DNA from: Verrucomicrobiales bacterium
GTDB lineage: Bacteria > Verrucomicrobiota > Verrucomicrobiia > Limisphaerales > J093
Assembly: GCA_015075445.1 (NCBI GenBank)
Contig: JABTUJ010000047.1
Coordinates: 1 to 62,374 of the forward strand
Length of the DNA stretch: 62,374 nucleotides
Direction: 5' to 3'
In this document: in pieces, positions 33,958-43,273 of the stretch
Layout of the letters: every line of letters starts with the position of its first letter
Numbering within the stretch: the stretch's first letter is position 1
The notes under the pieces: generated by a model
The model's input: the letters and a program-made list of their open reading frames with translations, nothing else
What the model was told of the DNA's origin: nothing
Databases searched by the model: none
Made by a program: the position numbers and the translations under genes

Positions 33958-34245
33958 ATGAAGCGCGCACATGTGGTGGTTCCTTGGGAAGCAGGCCTGC
34001 ATCTCCGCCCCGCCGTGAAGCTGGTGCGCTTGGCTCAGCAGTTCCGGGCGACGGTCCTCCTCCGTTGTGGCGAGAGAATTGCCAACCTCGGCAGCGTCCT
34101 AAGCATCGTGGCCCTGTGCGCGGTGGCGGGAACCACGCTCGAGGTGCAGGCCGCCGGCGAGGATGAAGCCGAAGCTATCCGCGCCGTGGAAGCCGCCTTC
34201 ACGCTCGAAAGCGCCCCGGGCGAGACATCCGGGCCGACCCGCTGA
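33958..34245 (+). CDS. HPr-family phosphocarrier protein
   Basis: A 95-residue HPr-like protein. The phosphorylatable histidine is at the canonical position: H15 in GLHLRPA, followed by the Arg17. Ser46 is also present (NLGSVLSIVAL), the site used by HPr kinase in other bacteria, although residue 45 is Gly rather than the usual Lys. The VAGTTLEVQAAGEDEAEAIRAVEAAF tail is the normal final strand and helix. No enzyme I, EII or HPr kinase is nearby, so a role in PTS-like regulation, rather than sugar transport, is possible. Ends in three 9-bp GACCCGCTG copies around the stop. Confidence 0.9.
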   Translation: MKRAHVVVPWEAGLHLRPAVKLVRLAQQFRATVLLRCGERIANLGSVLSIVALCAVAGTTLEVQAAGEDEAEAIRAVEAAFTLESAPGETSGPTR

Positions 34246-34270
34246 CCCGCTGACCCGCTGACCGGCGAGT

Positions 34271-35104
<834 letters not shown>

Positions 35105-35119
35105 GGTAATACGGCCCGA

Positions 35120-36574
35120 TCAGCCGATGACCGGACGGCGGGAGGATGGGGAATCTTGAAGCTGGCCCGGCTCCGGTCCGGCGGGGGCCCGGGGAACCAA
35201 TCGCAACGCGGCGGGTAACCAGAGCCGGAGCAACGGCCCGGTCATGACCGTGGTGATGAGCGCCATCAACACGAACATCGTGAACAGCGGTTTGGTGAGG
35301 AGGCCGAGGTCATACCCGATGTTGATCGCCACCAGCCCCATGAGCGCCCGGGTGTTCATCAAGGCCGCCACGCACGCGGCCTCGCGCGGCGGGCTCCCCG
35401 CCCATCGGGCGCCGAGGAAACAACCGCCCAGTTTGCCGGCCACCCCCGCGAGCAGCACGACGCCGCAGCCGAGCCAGGCGACGGGTGTGCTGAGCGAGCC
35501 GACCTCCGTTCGCAGACCCGTGTTCGTGAAGAAGATGGGCACCAGCGCCACCAGCACAAAGTCCCGGAACCGCTCCCGCCACGCCCGGACCAGCGTGACT
35601 TCCTGATGCAGTGCCACACCCAGCAGGAAGGCGCCGAAGATCGAGAAAATGCCGAGGAGGTTGGTCGCCACCGCGCACGCAAACAGCACGGTCAGCAGCA
35701 CGGCCAGGAACGTGGCGGGGACCTGTCGTGGGTTCGGAGCTTGGGAAGCCAGTCCGCACGTGGCCTGTCCAGCGCACTCCGCCGATTTCAGCGACGGCGA
35801 ATGCCGGCCGAGCGTGCAGGCCAGCAGCCGGGTCATCGACTTGTGGTCAGGATCCTCAGCGGGTACGCAGAAACTGCACCGCCAGAAGCGCCGCAGCGCG
35901 GGTCCCACGATCCCCAGCAGCAACAGGAAGAACGCCACCACGCCGAACACCTGTCCCGCCAAGGGTCCCCAACTGAACTGGGCGGTCACCAACGCCGTCG
36001 CCGCCGCCAGCAAGATCCAACCGATCACATCGTCCAACGCCGCCGCACTGATCGCCACCACCCCCAGCGGCGTCCGCTCGAGGCCCATCTCCAGCAGGAT
36101 CCGCCCCATGATGGGCAACGCCGTGATGCAGAGCGCGATGCTGATGAACAGTTGAAATCCCAGCCAGTTGGTGTCCGGCGCAAACTCCCGGTGCAGCCAG
36201 GGGCCGATGAGAACCCCCAGCAGCGCGGGAGCCGCGATGCCCATCACCGAGACCGCCAGCACCGTCCGCGAACGGGTGGTCAGATGCCCAAAGTCGAACT
36301 CCATCCCCACCTGGAACATCAGGAGGATCAAGCCGAGCTTCGCCAGCAGTTGCAGCGACTGCGAGGTCTCGGCGGGGAACAGCCAGGCCAGGGCCTCCGG
36401 CCACACCCAGCCCAGCCCTGAAGGCCCAAGCAACAGGCCACCGAAAATCTCGCCCACGGCCAGCGGCTGCCCGAAACGCTGGCCCAGCCGCCCAAACAGC
36501 CAGGCGACCGCAATGATCACCATCCACTGGATGAGCACCAGCTTCAGGTGGCCTTCGATGGCGGTCGGATTCAT
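35120..36574 (-). CDS. Cation:proton antiporter (CPA2 family) with an unusual insert
   Basis: A 484-residue inner-membrane protein of the KefB/Na+-H+ exchanger type; ATG 36574 is chosen because a GTG-started extension is Arg-rich. About twelve helices are visible (PLAVGEIFGGLLLGPSGLG, LGLILLMFQVGMEFDF, ALDDVIGWILLAAATAL with the acidic pair, GIFSIFGAFLLGVALHQ). Between ALRRFW and RQVPATFL there is a ~50-residue hydrophilic stretch with five Cys (RCSFCVPAED... LKSAECAGQATC) not expected in the family. It lies in the middle of the membrane region. Exchanges a cation for H+; ion unknown. Confidence 0.88.
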   Translation of the reverse strand: MNPTAIEGHLKLVLIQWMVIIAVAWLFGRLGQRFGQPLAVGEIFGGLLLGPSGLGWVWPEALAWLFPAETSQSLQLLAKLGLILLMFQVGMEFDFGHLTTRSRTVLAVSVMGIAAPALLGVLIGPWLHREFAPDTNWLGFQLFISIALCITALPIMGRILLEMGLERTPLGVVAISAAALDDVIGWILLAAATALVTAQFSWGPLAGQVFGVVAFFLLLLGIVGPALRRFWRCSFCVPAEDPDHKSMTRLLACTLGRHSPSLKSAECAGQATCGLASQAPNPRQVPATFLAVLLTVLFACAVATNLLGIFSIFGAFLLGVALHQEVTLVRAWRERFRDFVLVALVPIFFTNTGLRTEVGSLSTPVAWLGCGVVLLAGVAGKLGGCFLGARWAGSPPREAACVAALMNTRALMGLVAINIGYDLGLLTKPLFTMFVLMALITTVMTGPLLRLWLPAALRLVPRAPAGPEPGQLQDSPSSRRPVIG

Positions 36575-36958
36575 GAACCGGGGTGTAACCAGTTTACTCC
36601 GCCTCACGCCGCACCCCGTCGCGGTGCGCCGGGGCCCCCGCGGAGCCAAGACGCCCCGGCCGTCGGGCTTGCCTGGCGGCGGTCTCCCTCGACCCCGCGA
36701 AGGTGTGAATCAGCAACATGGCGCCGGCACATTAGGGACCTCTCCCGCAACCGCAAAGCCGGAAAACAGGAACGCAAAGCGCCGCTGGAAGTCGGCGCAC
36801 TCCATACGCTTCGCGCCAGCCGGGCGGTGTGGATCTCGCGCAGCGTTTGGAGTGCGCGCGGTTCACCGCCGCTTTGCGTGATTCAAAGCCCGCTGCCGGG
36901 AACCGCGGTGCCGGGAACGACGGTTGCGTGCGACGGGGGCGCTGTCTAACTTCAACCT
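36575..36958. other. Divergent intergenic region with a long inverted repeat
   Basis: Between the antiporter and nadA. Besides the palindrome at 36772-36879, no gene or clear promoter was recognised. Confidence 0.6.
36772..36879. repeat. Long imperfect inverted repeat
   Basis: A ~40-bp left arm (36772-36811, containing ACGCAAAGCG and GCGCACTCCA) pairs with 36841-36879 (containing TGGAGTGCGCG and CGCTTTGCGT) around a 29-nt loop. Arms match at most positions except a central block. Located 80 bp before the nadA start. Confidence 0.75.
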
Positions 36959-37984
36959 GTGATTGACGTGGCTGACAACTTGACCGCGACCCTGGCCTGG
37001 CGGGCCCTTCGCCCGCCGTTGCCGGCGGCCCAGCGGGACGCGCTGACCCAGGAGATCCTCGCGCTCAAACGCGAACTGAACGCCGTCCTGCTCGCCCACA
37101 ACTACCAGGTGCCCGAGATCCAGGACCTCGCCGATTACGTGGGCGACTCGCTCGGGCTTTCCCAGCAGGCCGCCCAGACCCCCGCCGACGTCATCGTCTT
37201 CTGCGGCGTGCATTTCATGGCCGAAACCGCCAAGATCCTCAACCCGCAGAAGGTCGTGCTCCTGCCCGACGCGGACGCCGGATGTTCGCTCGAGGAGAGC
37301 TGCCCCGCCGATCAACTGGCCGCCTTGCAGGCCACCAACCCGAACTTCTGGACGATCGCTTACATCAACTGCTCCGCCGCCGTGAAGGCGCTCAGCGACG
37401 TCATCTGCACCAGCGGCAACGCCGAGAAGATCGTCAGGGCCGCCCCGCCCGATCGCGACCTGCTTTTCGTGCCCGACGAGAATCTGGGCGAATGGGTGCG
37501 CGAACGCACCGGCCGGCCCATGACCCTCTGGCGCGGCAACTGTTATGCCCACGTCGAGTTCCGGCGGGACAACGTCCTCAAGCTCCGCGAACGATTCCCG
37601 AACGCCCGCGTCGTCGTTCACCCGGAGAGCCTCCGGGAGGTGCGCGACCTCGCCGATGTCGTCTGCTCGACCGAGCGGATGATCAGCTACTGCCGCACCA
37701 GCCCCGACCGCCAGTTCATCGTGGTGACCGAGTCCGGCATCCTGCACCGGATGCAGAAGGAATGTCCGGACAAGGAATTCCTCTGCGCGCCGGTCTACGA
37801 CGTGATGCGGATGCCCTCGGACGCCTGTCGTTGCAGCGAGTGCAAGTACATGAAGATGAATACGCTCGAGAAGCTGCGCGACTGCATGCGGCGGCGCGCG
37901 CCGCAGATTGAGCTCCCCCCCGCCATTCTGGAGCGGGCCCGCCTGCCCATCGAACGCATGCTCGAGATCTCGGCGCGGCCGTGA
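36959..37984 (+). CDS. nadA: Quinolinate synthase
   Basis: A 341-residue NadA. It condenses iminoaspartate with dihydroxyacetone phosphate to make quinolinate, the second step of de novo NAD synthesis. Family blocks are intact: AHNYQVPEIQDLADYVGDSLGLS, VIVFCGVHFMAETAKILNP, YINCSAAVKA, DENLGEWV, HPESLREVRDLADVVCST and MNTLEKLRDC. The three cluster cysteines (in INCSAAVK, a later CST/ISYC region and CRCSECKYM) are present. Start is GTG 36959, which gives no leader. Alone, without nadB or nadC. Confidence 0.96.
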   Translation: MIDVADNLTATLAWRALRPPLPAAQRDALTQEILALKRELNAVLLAHNYQVPEIQDLADYVGDSLGLSQQAAQTPADVIVFCGVHFMAETAKILNPQKVVLLPDADAGCSLEESCPADQLAALQATNPNFWTIAYINCSAAVKALSDVICTSGNAEKIVRAAPPDRDLLFVPDENLGEWVRERTGRPMTLWRGNCYAHVEFRRDNVLKLRERFPNARVVVHPESLREVRDLADVVCSTERMISYCRTSPDRQFIVVTESGILHRMQKECPDKEFLCAPVYDVMRMPSDACRCSECKYMKMNTLEKLRDCMRRRAPQIELPPAILERARLPIERMLEISARP

Positions 37985-38048
37985 CCGTTCTTCCGATGAA
38001 CCGGAATGCAGAAGGCAAAATGGAGATTGCAGAAGGGGCACCCATCCA

Positions 38049-38190
38049 GCTCGGTTCCAGGTCTCTGAGCAGATCCAAGAGGAGCACATCACTTCCCCAA
38101 TCCCCGATGTTCGTAATCGGTGGAGGGACTTCCTGTCTTAGATTCTCCGCCGATTACGAACATCGGGGATTGGGCTGAAGGAGGTCCGCC
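38049..38190. repeat. Composite hairpin repeat, locus C
   Basis: In the convergent gap between nadA (37984) and the epimerase (38239). It shares CTGAGCAGATCCAAGAGGA and ACTTCCCCAATCCCC with locus B, followed by a hairpin at 38096-38174 with 29-bp arms and one T.G wobble. The flank GAAGGAGGTCCG also matches. The first half of the longer module present at A and B is missing. Preceded by degenerate GCAGAAGG copies (38008-38036). Confidence 0.87.
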
Positions 38191-38238
38191 GGAGAGCCGG
38201 CTGGCTGAGCCCGACCGGCTCCGCGTGCGTCCTTCCCG

Positions 38239-39387
38239 CTACCGCGCGCCGAACTTGTGCACGGTGCTGTGCTGGTAGGTTTGGTTCGGCCGCAGCACGA
38301 CACTGGGGAACCGCGGCTGGTTCGGCGAGTCCGGGTAGTGCTGGGTTTCCAGGCAGAAGCCGTGGTGCAGTTGGTAGACGATCCCGCCTTTCCCGGTCAG
38401 CGTGCCGTCGAGGAAGTTGCCGGAATAGAACTGGACGCCCGGCTGGGTCGTCAGGATCTCGAGCGTCCGGCCGGTCTTGGGTTCATAGACCCGGGCGCAA
38501 AGGGCCAGGCCTTTGCCGGCGCGATTGAGCACGAAGTTGTGGTCGTAACCCTGGGGGACGTTGGTCAGTTGGCCGAGGTCGCGCCCGATCGGTTTCGGGG
38601 TAGTGAAGTCCATCGGCGTGGCTTTGACCGGGGCGATCTCGCCGGTGGGGATGAGGGTATCGTCCACGGGCGTGTAGTGGGCGGCGTTGAGCATGAGCTC
38701 GTGCCCGAGGATGTCCCCTTCGCCTGCGAGGTTGAAGTAGCTGTGGTTGGTGAGGTTGAGGATGGTCGTGTGATCGGTCTTGGCCTCGTAATCCATGATC
38801 AGCTCGTTCGCGTCGGTGAGGGTGTAAGTCACGCGGACCGCGAGGTTGCCGGGATAGCCTTCCTCGCCGTCGGGGCTGGTGTAGCTGAAACGGACGGCCA
38901 CGCCGTTCTTGACGGGAACGGGTTCGGCGGCCCAGACCACCTTGTCAAAGCCCTTGAGCCCGCCGTGCAGGGCATTCGGGTCGTTGTTGATGGCGAGGGT
39001 GTAGGTCTGGCCTTCGAGGGTGAACTTGCCTTTCGCAATCCGGTTCGCGTACCGGCCAATGACGGCGCCGAAGTACGGATGGCCTTTGAGGTAGCTTTCG
39101 AGGTTGTCGAACCCGAGCACGATGTCGCCGAACTGGCCCTGCCGATCCGGGGTGTACAGATCCGTGATCAACGCCCCGTAGGTCATCACCTTCAGGGTGA
39201 TGCCACGGGCGTTTTTCAGCGTGTAAAGGTCCACGGCGGTGCCGTCAGGCAGCGCGCCGAACGGGGTCTTTTCAAGGGTGGCTTGCATGGAGGGTTGGGA
39301 CTTGCCGCACCGGCAGGTGGAACACCCGGTCAGGGTCCCGGCTACCAGCGCCGCGAGGGTCACGAGGGTGAGCAGGTTTCGTTTCAT
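38239..39387 (-). CDS. galM: Aldose 1-epimerase lipoprotein
   Basis: A 382-residue mutarotase from ATG 39387 with a lipoprotein signal (LAALVAGTLTGC), so probably membrane-anchored outside the cytoplasm. Family motifs: GRYANRIAKGKF, NALHGGLKGFDKV (catalytic His), NHSYFNLAG (second His), and a Glu late in the sequence (GFCLETQHYPDSPNQP). It interconverts the anomers of galactose, glucose or xylose. It lies downstream of a sodium:solute symporter on the same strand, fitting sugar uptake. Confidence 0.93.
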   Translation of the reverse strand: MKRNLLTLVTLAALVAGTLTGCSTCRCGKSQPSMQATLEKTPFGALPDGTAVDLYTLKNARGITLKVMTYGALITDLYTPDRQGQFGDIVLGFDNLESYLKGHPYFGAVIGRYANRIAKGKFTLEGQTYTLAINNDPNALHGGLKGFDKVVWAAEPVPVKNGVAVRFSYTSPDGEEGYPGNLAVRVTYTLTDANELIMDYEAKTDHTTILNLTNHSYFNLAGEGDILGHELMLNAAHYTPVDDTLIPTGEIAPVKATPMDFTTPKPIGRDLGQLTNVPQGYDHNFVLNRAGKGLALCARVYEPKTGRTLEILTTQPGVQFYSGNFLDGTLTGKGGIVYQLHHGFCLETQHYPDSPNQPRFPSVVLRPNQTYQHSTVHKFGAR

Positions 39388-39430
39388 GAGGTTCGATTGG
39401 ATGGGAATGAAGGGAGGCCCATGGTTCAAG

Positions 39431-41460
39431 CTACCGGGCGATCCCCCAAGGGCTGAAGATCACGTAGAAAAGCAACACGATGGCAATCACCGCGAACCCC
39501 GCGACCCGGGCGCGGCCGCACGACTCCAGCGCGATTGTCGTCCGGGCCTGGAAGACGACCGGTTCCGGCAGCGGGCGCAGCAGGGTCATCGCGGTCATGA
39601 CCGCCAGGCACAACACAAAACAGAGGGCCATCGCGTTCAGAAACTGCACCTGCGGCACGAACAGCATCAGGAACCCGTAGCCGACCATGTTCGTGAGCAA
39701 CCCCACCGTGCCGCAAGCCGGCGGGGCGCGCCGCACCAGCAGGCCGAAGGCGAACACCGCCAGGATCCCGGGCGACACGAACCCCTGGCCGGCCTGGATG
39801 ATCGTGAAAATGCTGTTGCTGATCTTCGGATTGCCAAGCTGCGGGGCGAGCAACACGGCCACGACGGCAAAGCCCACCACCGCCATTCGCCCCACCAGCA
39901 CCACGCGGTCCTGTCCGGCCTGCGGGGCGAGGTACTTCCGGTACACATCCATGGAGAAGATGGTCGAAGCGGCGTTGAGCATGGCGGCCAGCGAACTCAC
40001 CACCGCCCCCAGCAGCGCCGCGAGCACAAAACCCACCAGCCCGTACCCCTGCGGCAACACGTTGCCCAGCAGTTGCGCCAGCGCCGTGTCGTACTTGTAC
40101 GAGATCAGCTTCTCGGTCGCAGTCGGCTTGCCCGCCCCGGCGGCGTTCGCCTTCACCGTGTCGTTGAACGCAGCCACCTCGGCCGCCAGGCCCGGATTCA
40201 CGTTCGCCCAAGCCCGGTCCTCGGCCACAAACACGGTGAACGGCGCCGGCACCAGCGCGTTGAACCGGTCCTGCGTCAACGGCAAAACAAACGGATGGCG
40301 GACTTTCGCCTCCTGCAGGGCCTTGTCGTTGGGATAGACCGCCAGCAGATACCGCCCCGAAGGCCACGCCGCCACTCGCTCCGACGCCGGCGCCGTCTCC
40401 GTCTCGACGAACTGCGTTTGCGGGTTGGCCTTCAGGTACCGCGCCAGCGCCGTGGCCTTGTCCGCCGACGCCTCGATCCGCATGTCGTTCGAGTAGAGGT
40501 TGAACGCAATGATCCCCGGGATCACGATCACGAACGGGATCAGCAGCTTCATGAAGGCCGCAAACACGATCCCGCGCTGCCCCTGCGCCAGCGACGCCGA
40601 GCCCAGCGTCCGTTGCGTGATGTAACTGGTTCAGCCCCCCAGCAGTTCGAACCACACAACCCAACAACAGCGCCGTCCACGGCAACACCAACGTCCGCCG
40701 GCACGATAAACCAGATTTGGCCGCGATCTTCCGTCCGCTCGAGCGCACCGCTCTCCGCCGCCAGGGTCCGCACTTCGACCGCCCCCGTCTGTGCGCTCAC
40801 CACCATCGCCGCTTCCGTCGCCCCGCCAAGCTGCTGGAACGCGCAGAACATGATCACCGCCCCGCCCACGATCAGGGCGCTGCCCTGGATCAAATCCGCC
40901 CAGGCGCAGGCCTTGAGTCCGCCCGCCGTCACGTACGCCATCGCAATCAGGCCGATGATGAGCGACCCCTGCGCCAGCGTGAGATGATGACCGGCCTTCC
41001 CCGCAAGGCTGCTCAACGTCAGGGCCCCGGAGTACGTCACGGCCCCCAGCAGCAGCAGATAGATCAGCATCGTGGCCACCGCCATGATCGTCCGCGCGGA
41101 GGCGTTGTACCGGTACTCGAGAAACTCCGGCATCGTGTAGATGCCCGCGCGCAGGAAGTACGGCAGGAACGCAAAGGCCACCACCACCAGCGTGATCGCC
41201 GCCATCCACTCGTAGCTCGCGATGGCCAACCCCACGTGGCTCGCCGCGTTCCCGCTCATCCCCACAAACTGCTCGGTCGAGATGTTCGCCGCGATGAGCG
41301 AGAACCCGATCAGCCACCACTTCAAGCCGCGTCCCGCCAGGAAATAGTCCTCGCTCCCCTTCTCGTGCCGGCTCTTGACCAACCCCACCGTGACCACGGT
41401 GACCACAAAGACCACAAAAACGAGCACGTCCGGTCGGGTGATGGTGAACGAGGCAAGCAT
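39431..41460 (-). pseudogene. Sodium:solute symporter (SSS family), frameshifted
   Basis: Translation from ATG 41460 gives a normal SSS N-terminal half (FLAGRGLKWWLIGFSLIAANISTEQFVGMSG, IYTMPEFLEYRYN, GGLKACAWADLIQG). From about 40710 to 40620 the frame changes, and the C-terminal half continues in another frame (FAAFMKLLIPFVIVIPGIIAFNLYS to the end at 39431). Within those ~90 bp the expected family sequence (LPWTALLLG, then WGLNQYITQRTLG) is spread over different frames, so at least two to three indels are needed. Both halves are otherwise intact, which suggests either a recent mutation or assembly errors. Probably a sugar symporter before the epimerase gene. Confidence 0.85.
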
Positions 41461-41786
41461 GGTTGCAGAGAGCATAGGCTTGTGACGCGTCTGGTGTAAC
41501 GAGCGCCCTCCCCGCTGTCAATCCGGGCGACGCCCGCGCCGGGGGAACAGGGCGGCCCGTTGGCGGCGGGACGAGACTGCTGCCGGGCCGAAGACGAGGG
41601 GTTCTCCAAAATTTGCCTTTACCGAAAGGCCCGCAAGCGTCAGCGTATCCTCTCCTGTTCGAGAACTGGTCACTTCCAAGGCCTCGTGAATCCTCAGGTG
41701 AACGTGGTTCAGTGATGATTTGAGACCCGAAAACCGGGAGTCGTCCGGCGAAACGGTCCGGCCCATCCCGAACAGCACGGCATCAC
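41461..41786. other. Divergent intergenic region
   Basis: 326 bp between the symporter and the RRM gene. No ORF, repeat or clear promoter was recognised; the right part is presumably the 5' leader of the RRM gene. Confidence 0.5.
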
Positions 41787-42086
41787 ATGAGCACCAGACT
41801 GTACGTCGGGAACCTGTCCTTCAACACCACCGAGGACCAACTCCGGGACGCCTTTTCGGCTTACGGAGTCGTGGCCGAATGCACCCTGATGATGGATCGC
41901 GACACCGGCCGTCCCCGGGGGTTCGGCTTCGTCACCATGAGCACCCCCGAGGAGGCCCAGGCGGCCGTGGCCGGCCTGAACGGTCAGGCCCTCGACGGTC
42001 GCAACCTCACCGTGAACCTCGCCCGTCCTCGCGAGGAACGTCCCCCGGGCGGCCGGCGGGAATCCCGCGGCGGGGGCCGGTATTGA
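41787..42086 (+). CDS. RNA-binding protein with a single RRM
   Basis: A 99-residue protein: an RNA recognition motif followed by a short Arg/Gly-rich tail (PREERPPGGRRESRGGGRY). RNP2 is RLYVGNLSF and RNP1 is RGFGFVTM, both with their conserved aromatics. It resembles the small bacterial RRM proteins of cyanobacteria and Verrucomicrobia that accompany cold response. It is located 130 bp before infA in the same orientation, with two hairpins between, so it probably has its own end. Confidence 0.93.
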   Translation: MSTRLYVGNLSFNTTEDQLRDAFSAYGVVAECTLMMDRDTGRPRGFGFVTMSTPEEAQAAVAGLNGQALDGRNLTVNLARPREERPPGGRRESRGGGRY

Positions 42087-42110
42087 GACGATCCCTCGCC
42101 GGGTCAGCCC

Positions 42111-42172
42111 GGGCGCGACCGGGTGGTCGCGCCCAACAACGGTTGCCCCGCCGGCGGCCTTTGGCCGTCGGC
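42111..42172 (+). terminator. Two hairpins between the RRM gene and infA
   Basis: GGGCGCGACC, loop GGGT and GGTCGCGCCC (42111-42134) form a perfect 10-bp stem. A second stem (GCCGGCGGCC / GGCCGTCGGC, about 42150-42172) follows, and TTTGTTTTT at 42187-42195 gives a T-run. This suits a Rho-independent terminator for the RRM gene or leader structure for infA. Confidence 0.6.
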
Positions 42173-42215
42173 GAGGCCGCTCCAATTTGTTTTTGCCCTC
42201 TCCCTCCCCTGATTG

Positions 42216-42431
42216 ATGAAAGAAGATCATATCGAAGTCGAAGGCTGCATCACGACCGTGCTCCCCGGCACGATGTTCCGTGTGCAACTGCCCAACAACC
42301 ACTCCGTGCTCGCCACCATCTGCGGCAAGATGCGCAAGCGATGGGTCCGCTTGACCGTCGGTGACCGCGTCAAAATGGAGATGTCCCCCTACGACCTCAA
42401 CAAGGCGCGCATCGTCTGGCGCCTCAAATAG
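42216..42431 (+). CDS. infA: Translation initiation factor IF-1
   Basis: A 71-residue S1-type OB-fold protein: MKEDHIEVEGCITTVLPGTMFRVQ, VLATICGKMRK, VGDRVKMEMSPYDLNKARI. Length and motifs are typical. IF-1 occupies the ribosomal A site during initiation. It is alone, not in the ribosomal-protein operon, and some verrucomicrobia have more than one copy. ATG 42216 is preferred over TTG 42213. Confidence 0.95.
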   Translation: MKEDHIEVEGCITTVLPGTMFRVQLPNNHSVLATICGKMRKRWVRLTVGDRVKMEMSPYDLNKARIVWRLK

Positions 42432-42493
42432 TCCGGGGTTTACTTGGCACCCCGGCTCATGCGAGGGTCCGCGGCACCAACTGACTCGCAAAC

Positions 42494-43273
42494 ATGAACT
42501 CGATGCCGTGCCTGCTGCCCGCCGCGTGCCTCGCCGCGTGCCTGCTGTCCCTCACCAGCACCGCCGCCACCCATGTCGGCGTCGGAACCAAACCCGTCCC
42601 GGGAGCCGAACTGATCTTCGATGGCTCCCGCCAGATGCTCGACGACAAATGGACGTACTGGGAGGGACCCGGTTTCGCCTCCTCCCTGCCGATCAAGTGG
42701 CGCGTGGTCGATGACCCCGTCGATGGCGGCAAGGCCCTCTCGACCCTCGAGCCCGCCGCCGCCGGCGGCAAGTACGGAGCCGCCGACCTCGTTACCAAGA
42801 AGGCCTATCGCGACTTCCGCCTGCACCTCGAGTTCCTCGTCATGGAACCCGGCGGCAACAGCGGCGTCTACCTCCAAAACCGCTACGAGATCCAGGTGCT
42901 CGACGGCGACCGCACCAAACATGGCATGGGCGCGATCATCAACGAGACCGAATCCCCCTACCACGCCTACCACGGCGTCGGGAAATGGAACGCTTACGAC
43001 CTGGTCTTTCGCGCCGCCCGCTTCCGCGACGGGCGCCGCGTCGAACCGGCCCGGGTCACGATGTATTTCAACGGTCAGAAGGTTCACACGAACGTCCCCA
43101 TCAACCAGGTCTGGGGCGGTCCCAATTCCGGCATCGATGGCGGCAACGACGGCGGCAAAGGCATCACCGACACCCCCGGTGGCCTCAAGCTCCAGGCCGA
43201 AGGCCACGACGTCCGCTACCGCAATATCTGGATCAAGGAACTCGATCTTCTCGCGCCGAACACGGACTTCTGA
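42494..43273 (+). CDS. DUF1080 (3-keto-disaccharide hydrolase-type) secreted protein
   Basis: A 259-residue exported protein with a signal peptide (CLAACLLSLTSTAA). The domain is a concanavalin-like jelly roll: GAELIFDG, KWTYWEGPGF, FLVMEPGGNSGVYLQNRYEIQVLDG, PYHAYHGVGKWNAYDLVF and GGLKLQAEGHDVRYRNIWIKEL at the end, as in DUF1080/3-keto-glycoside hydrolase-like proteins. Likely periplasmic and acting on carbohydrates. Its last 41 bp overlap the end of the convergent GT2 gene. Confidence 0.9.
   Translation: MNSMPCLLPAACLAACLLSLTSTAATHVGVGTKPVPGAELIFDGSRQMLDDKWTYWEGPGFASSLPIKWRVVDDPVDGGKALSTLEPAAAGGKYGAADLVTKKAYRDFRLHLEFLVMEPGGNSGVYLQNRYEIQVLDGDRTKHGMGAIINETESPYHAYHGVGKWNAYDLVFRAARFRDGRRVEPARVTMYFNGQKVHTNVPINQVWGGPNSGIDGGNDGGKGITDTPGGLKLQAEGHDVRYRNIWIKELDLLAPNTDF

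Noticed and set aside
33528..34166. Open frames with Glu-Gln or Leu repeats
   Set aside because: They are just translations of the hexamer array; no motifs and they overlap the HPr gene in another frame.
42111..42172. Riboswitch before infA
   Set aside because: The structures are simple GC stems with a T-run nearby; no known riboswitch consensus was recognised.
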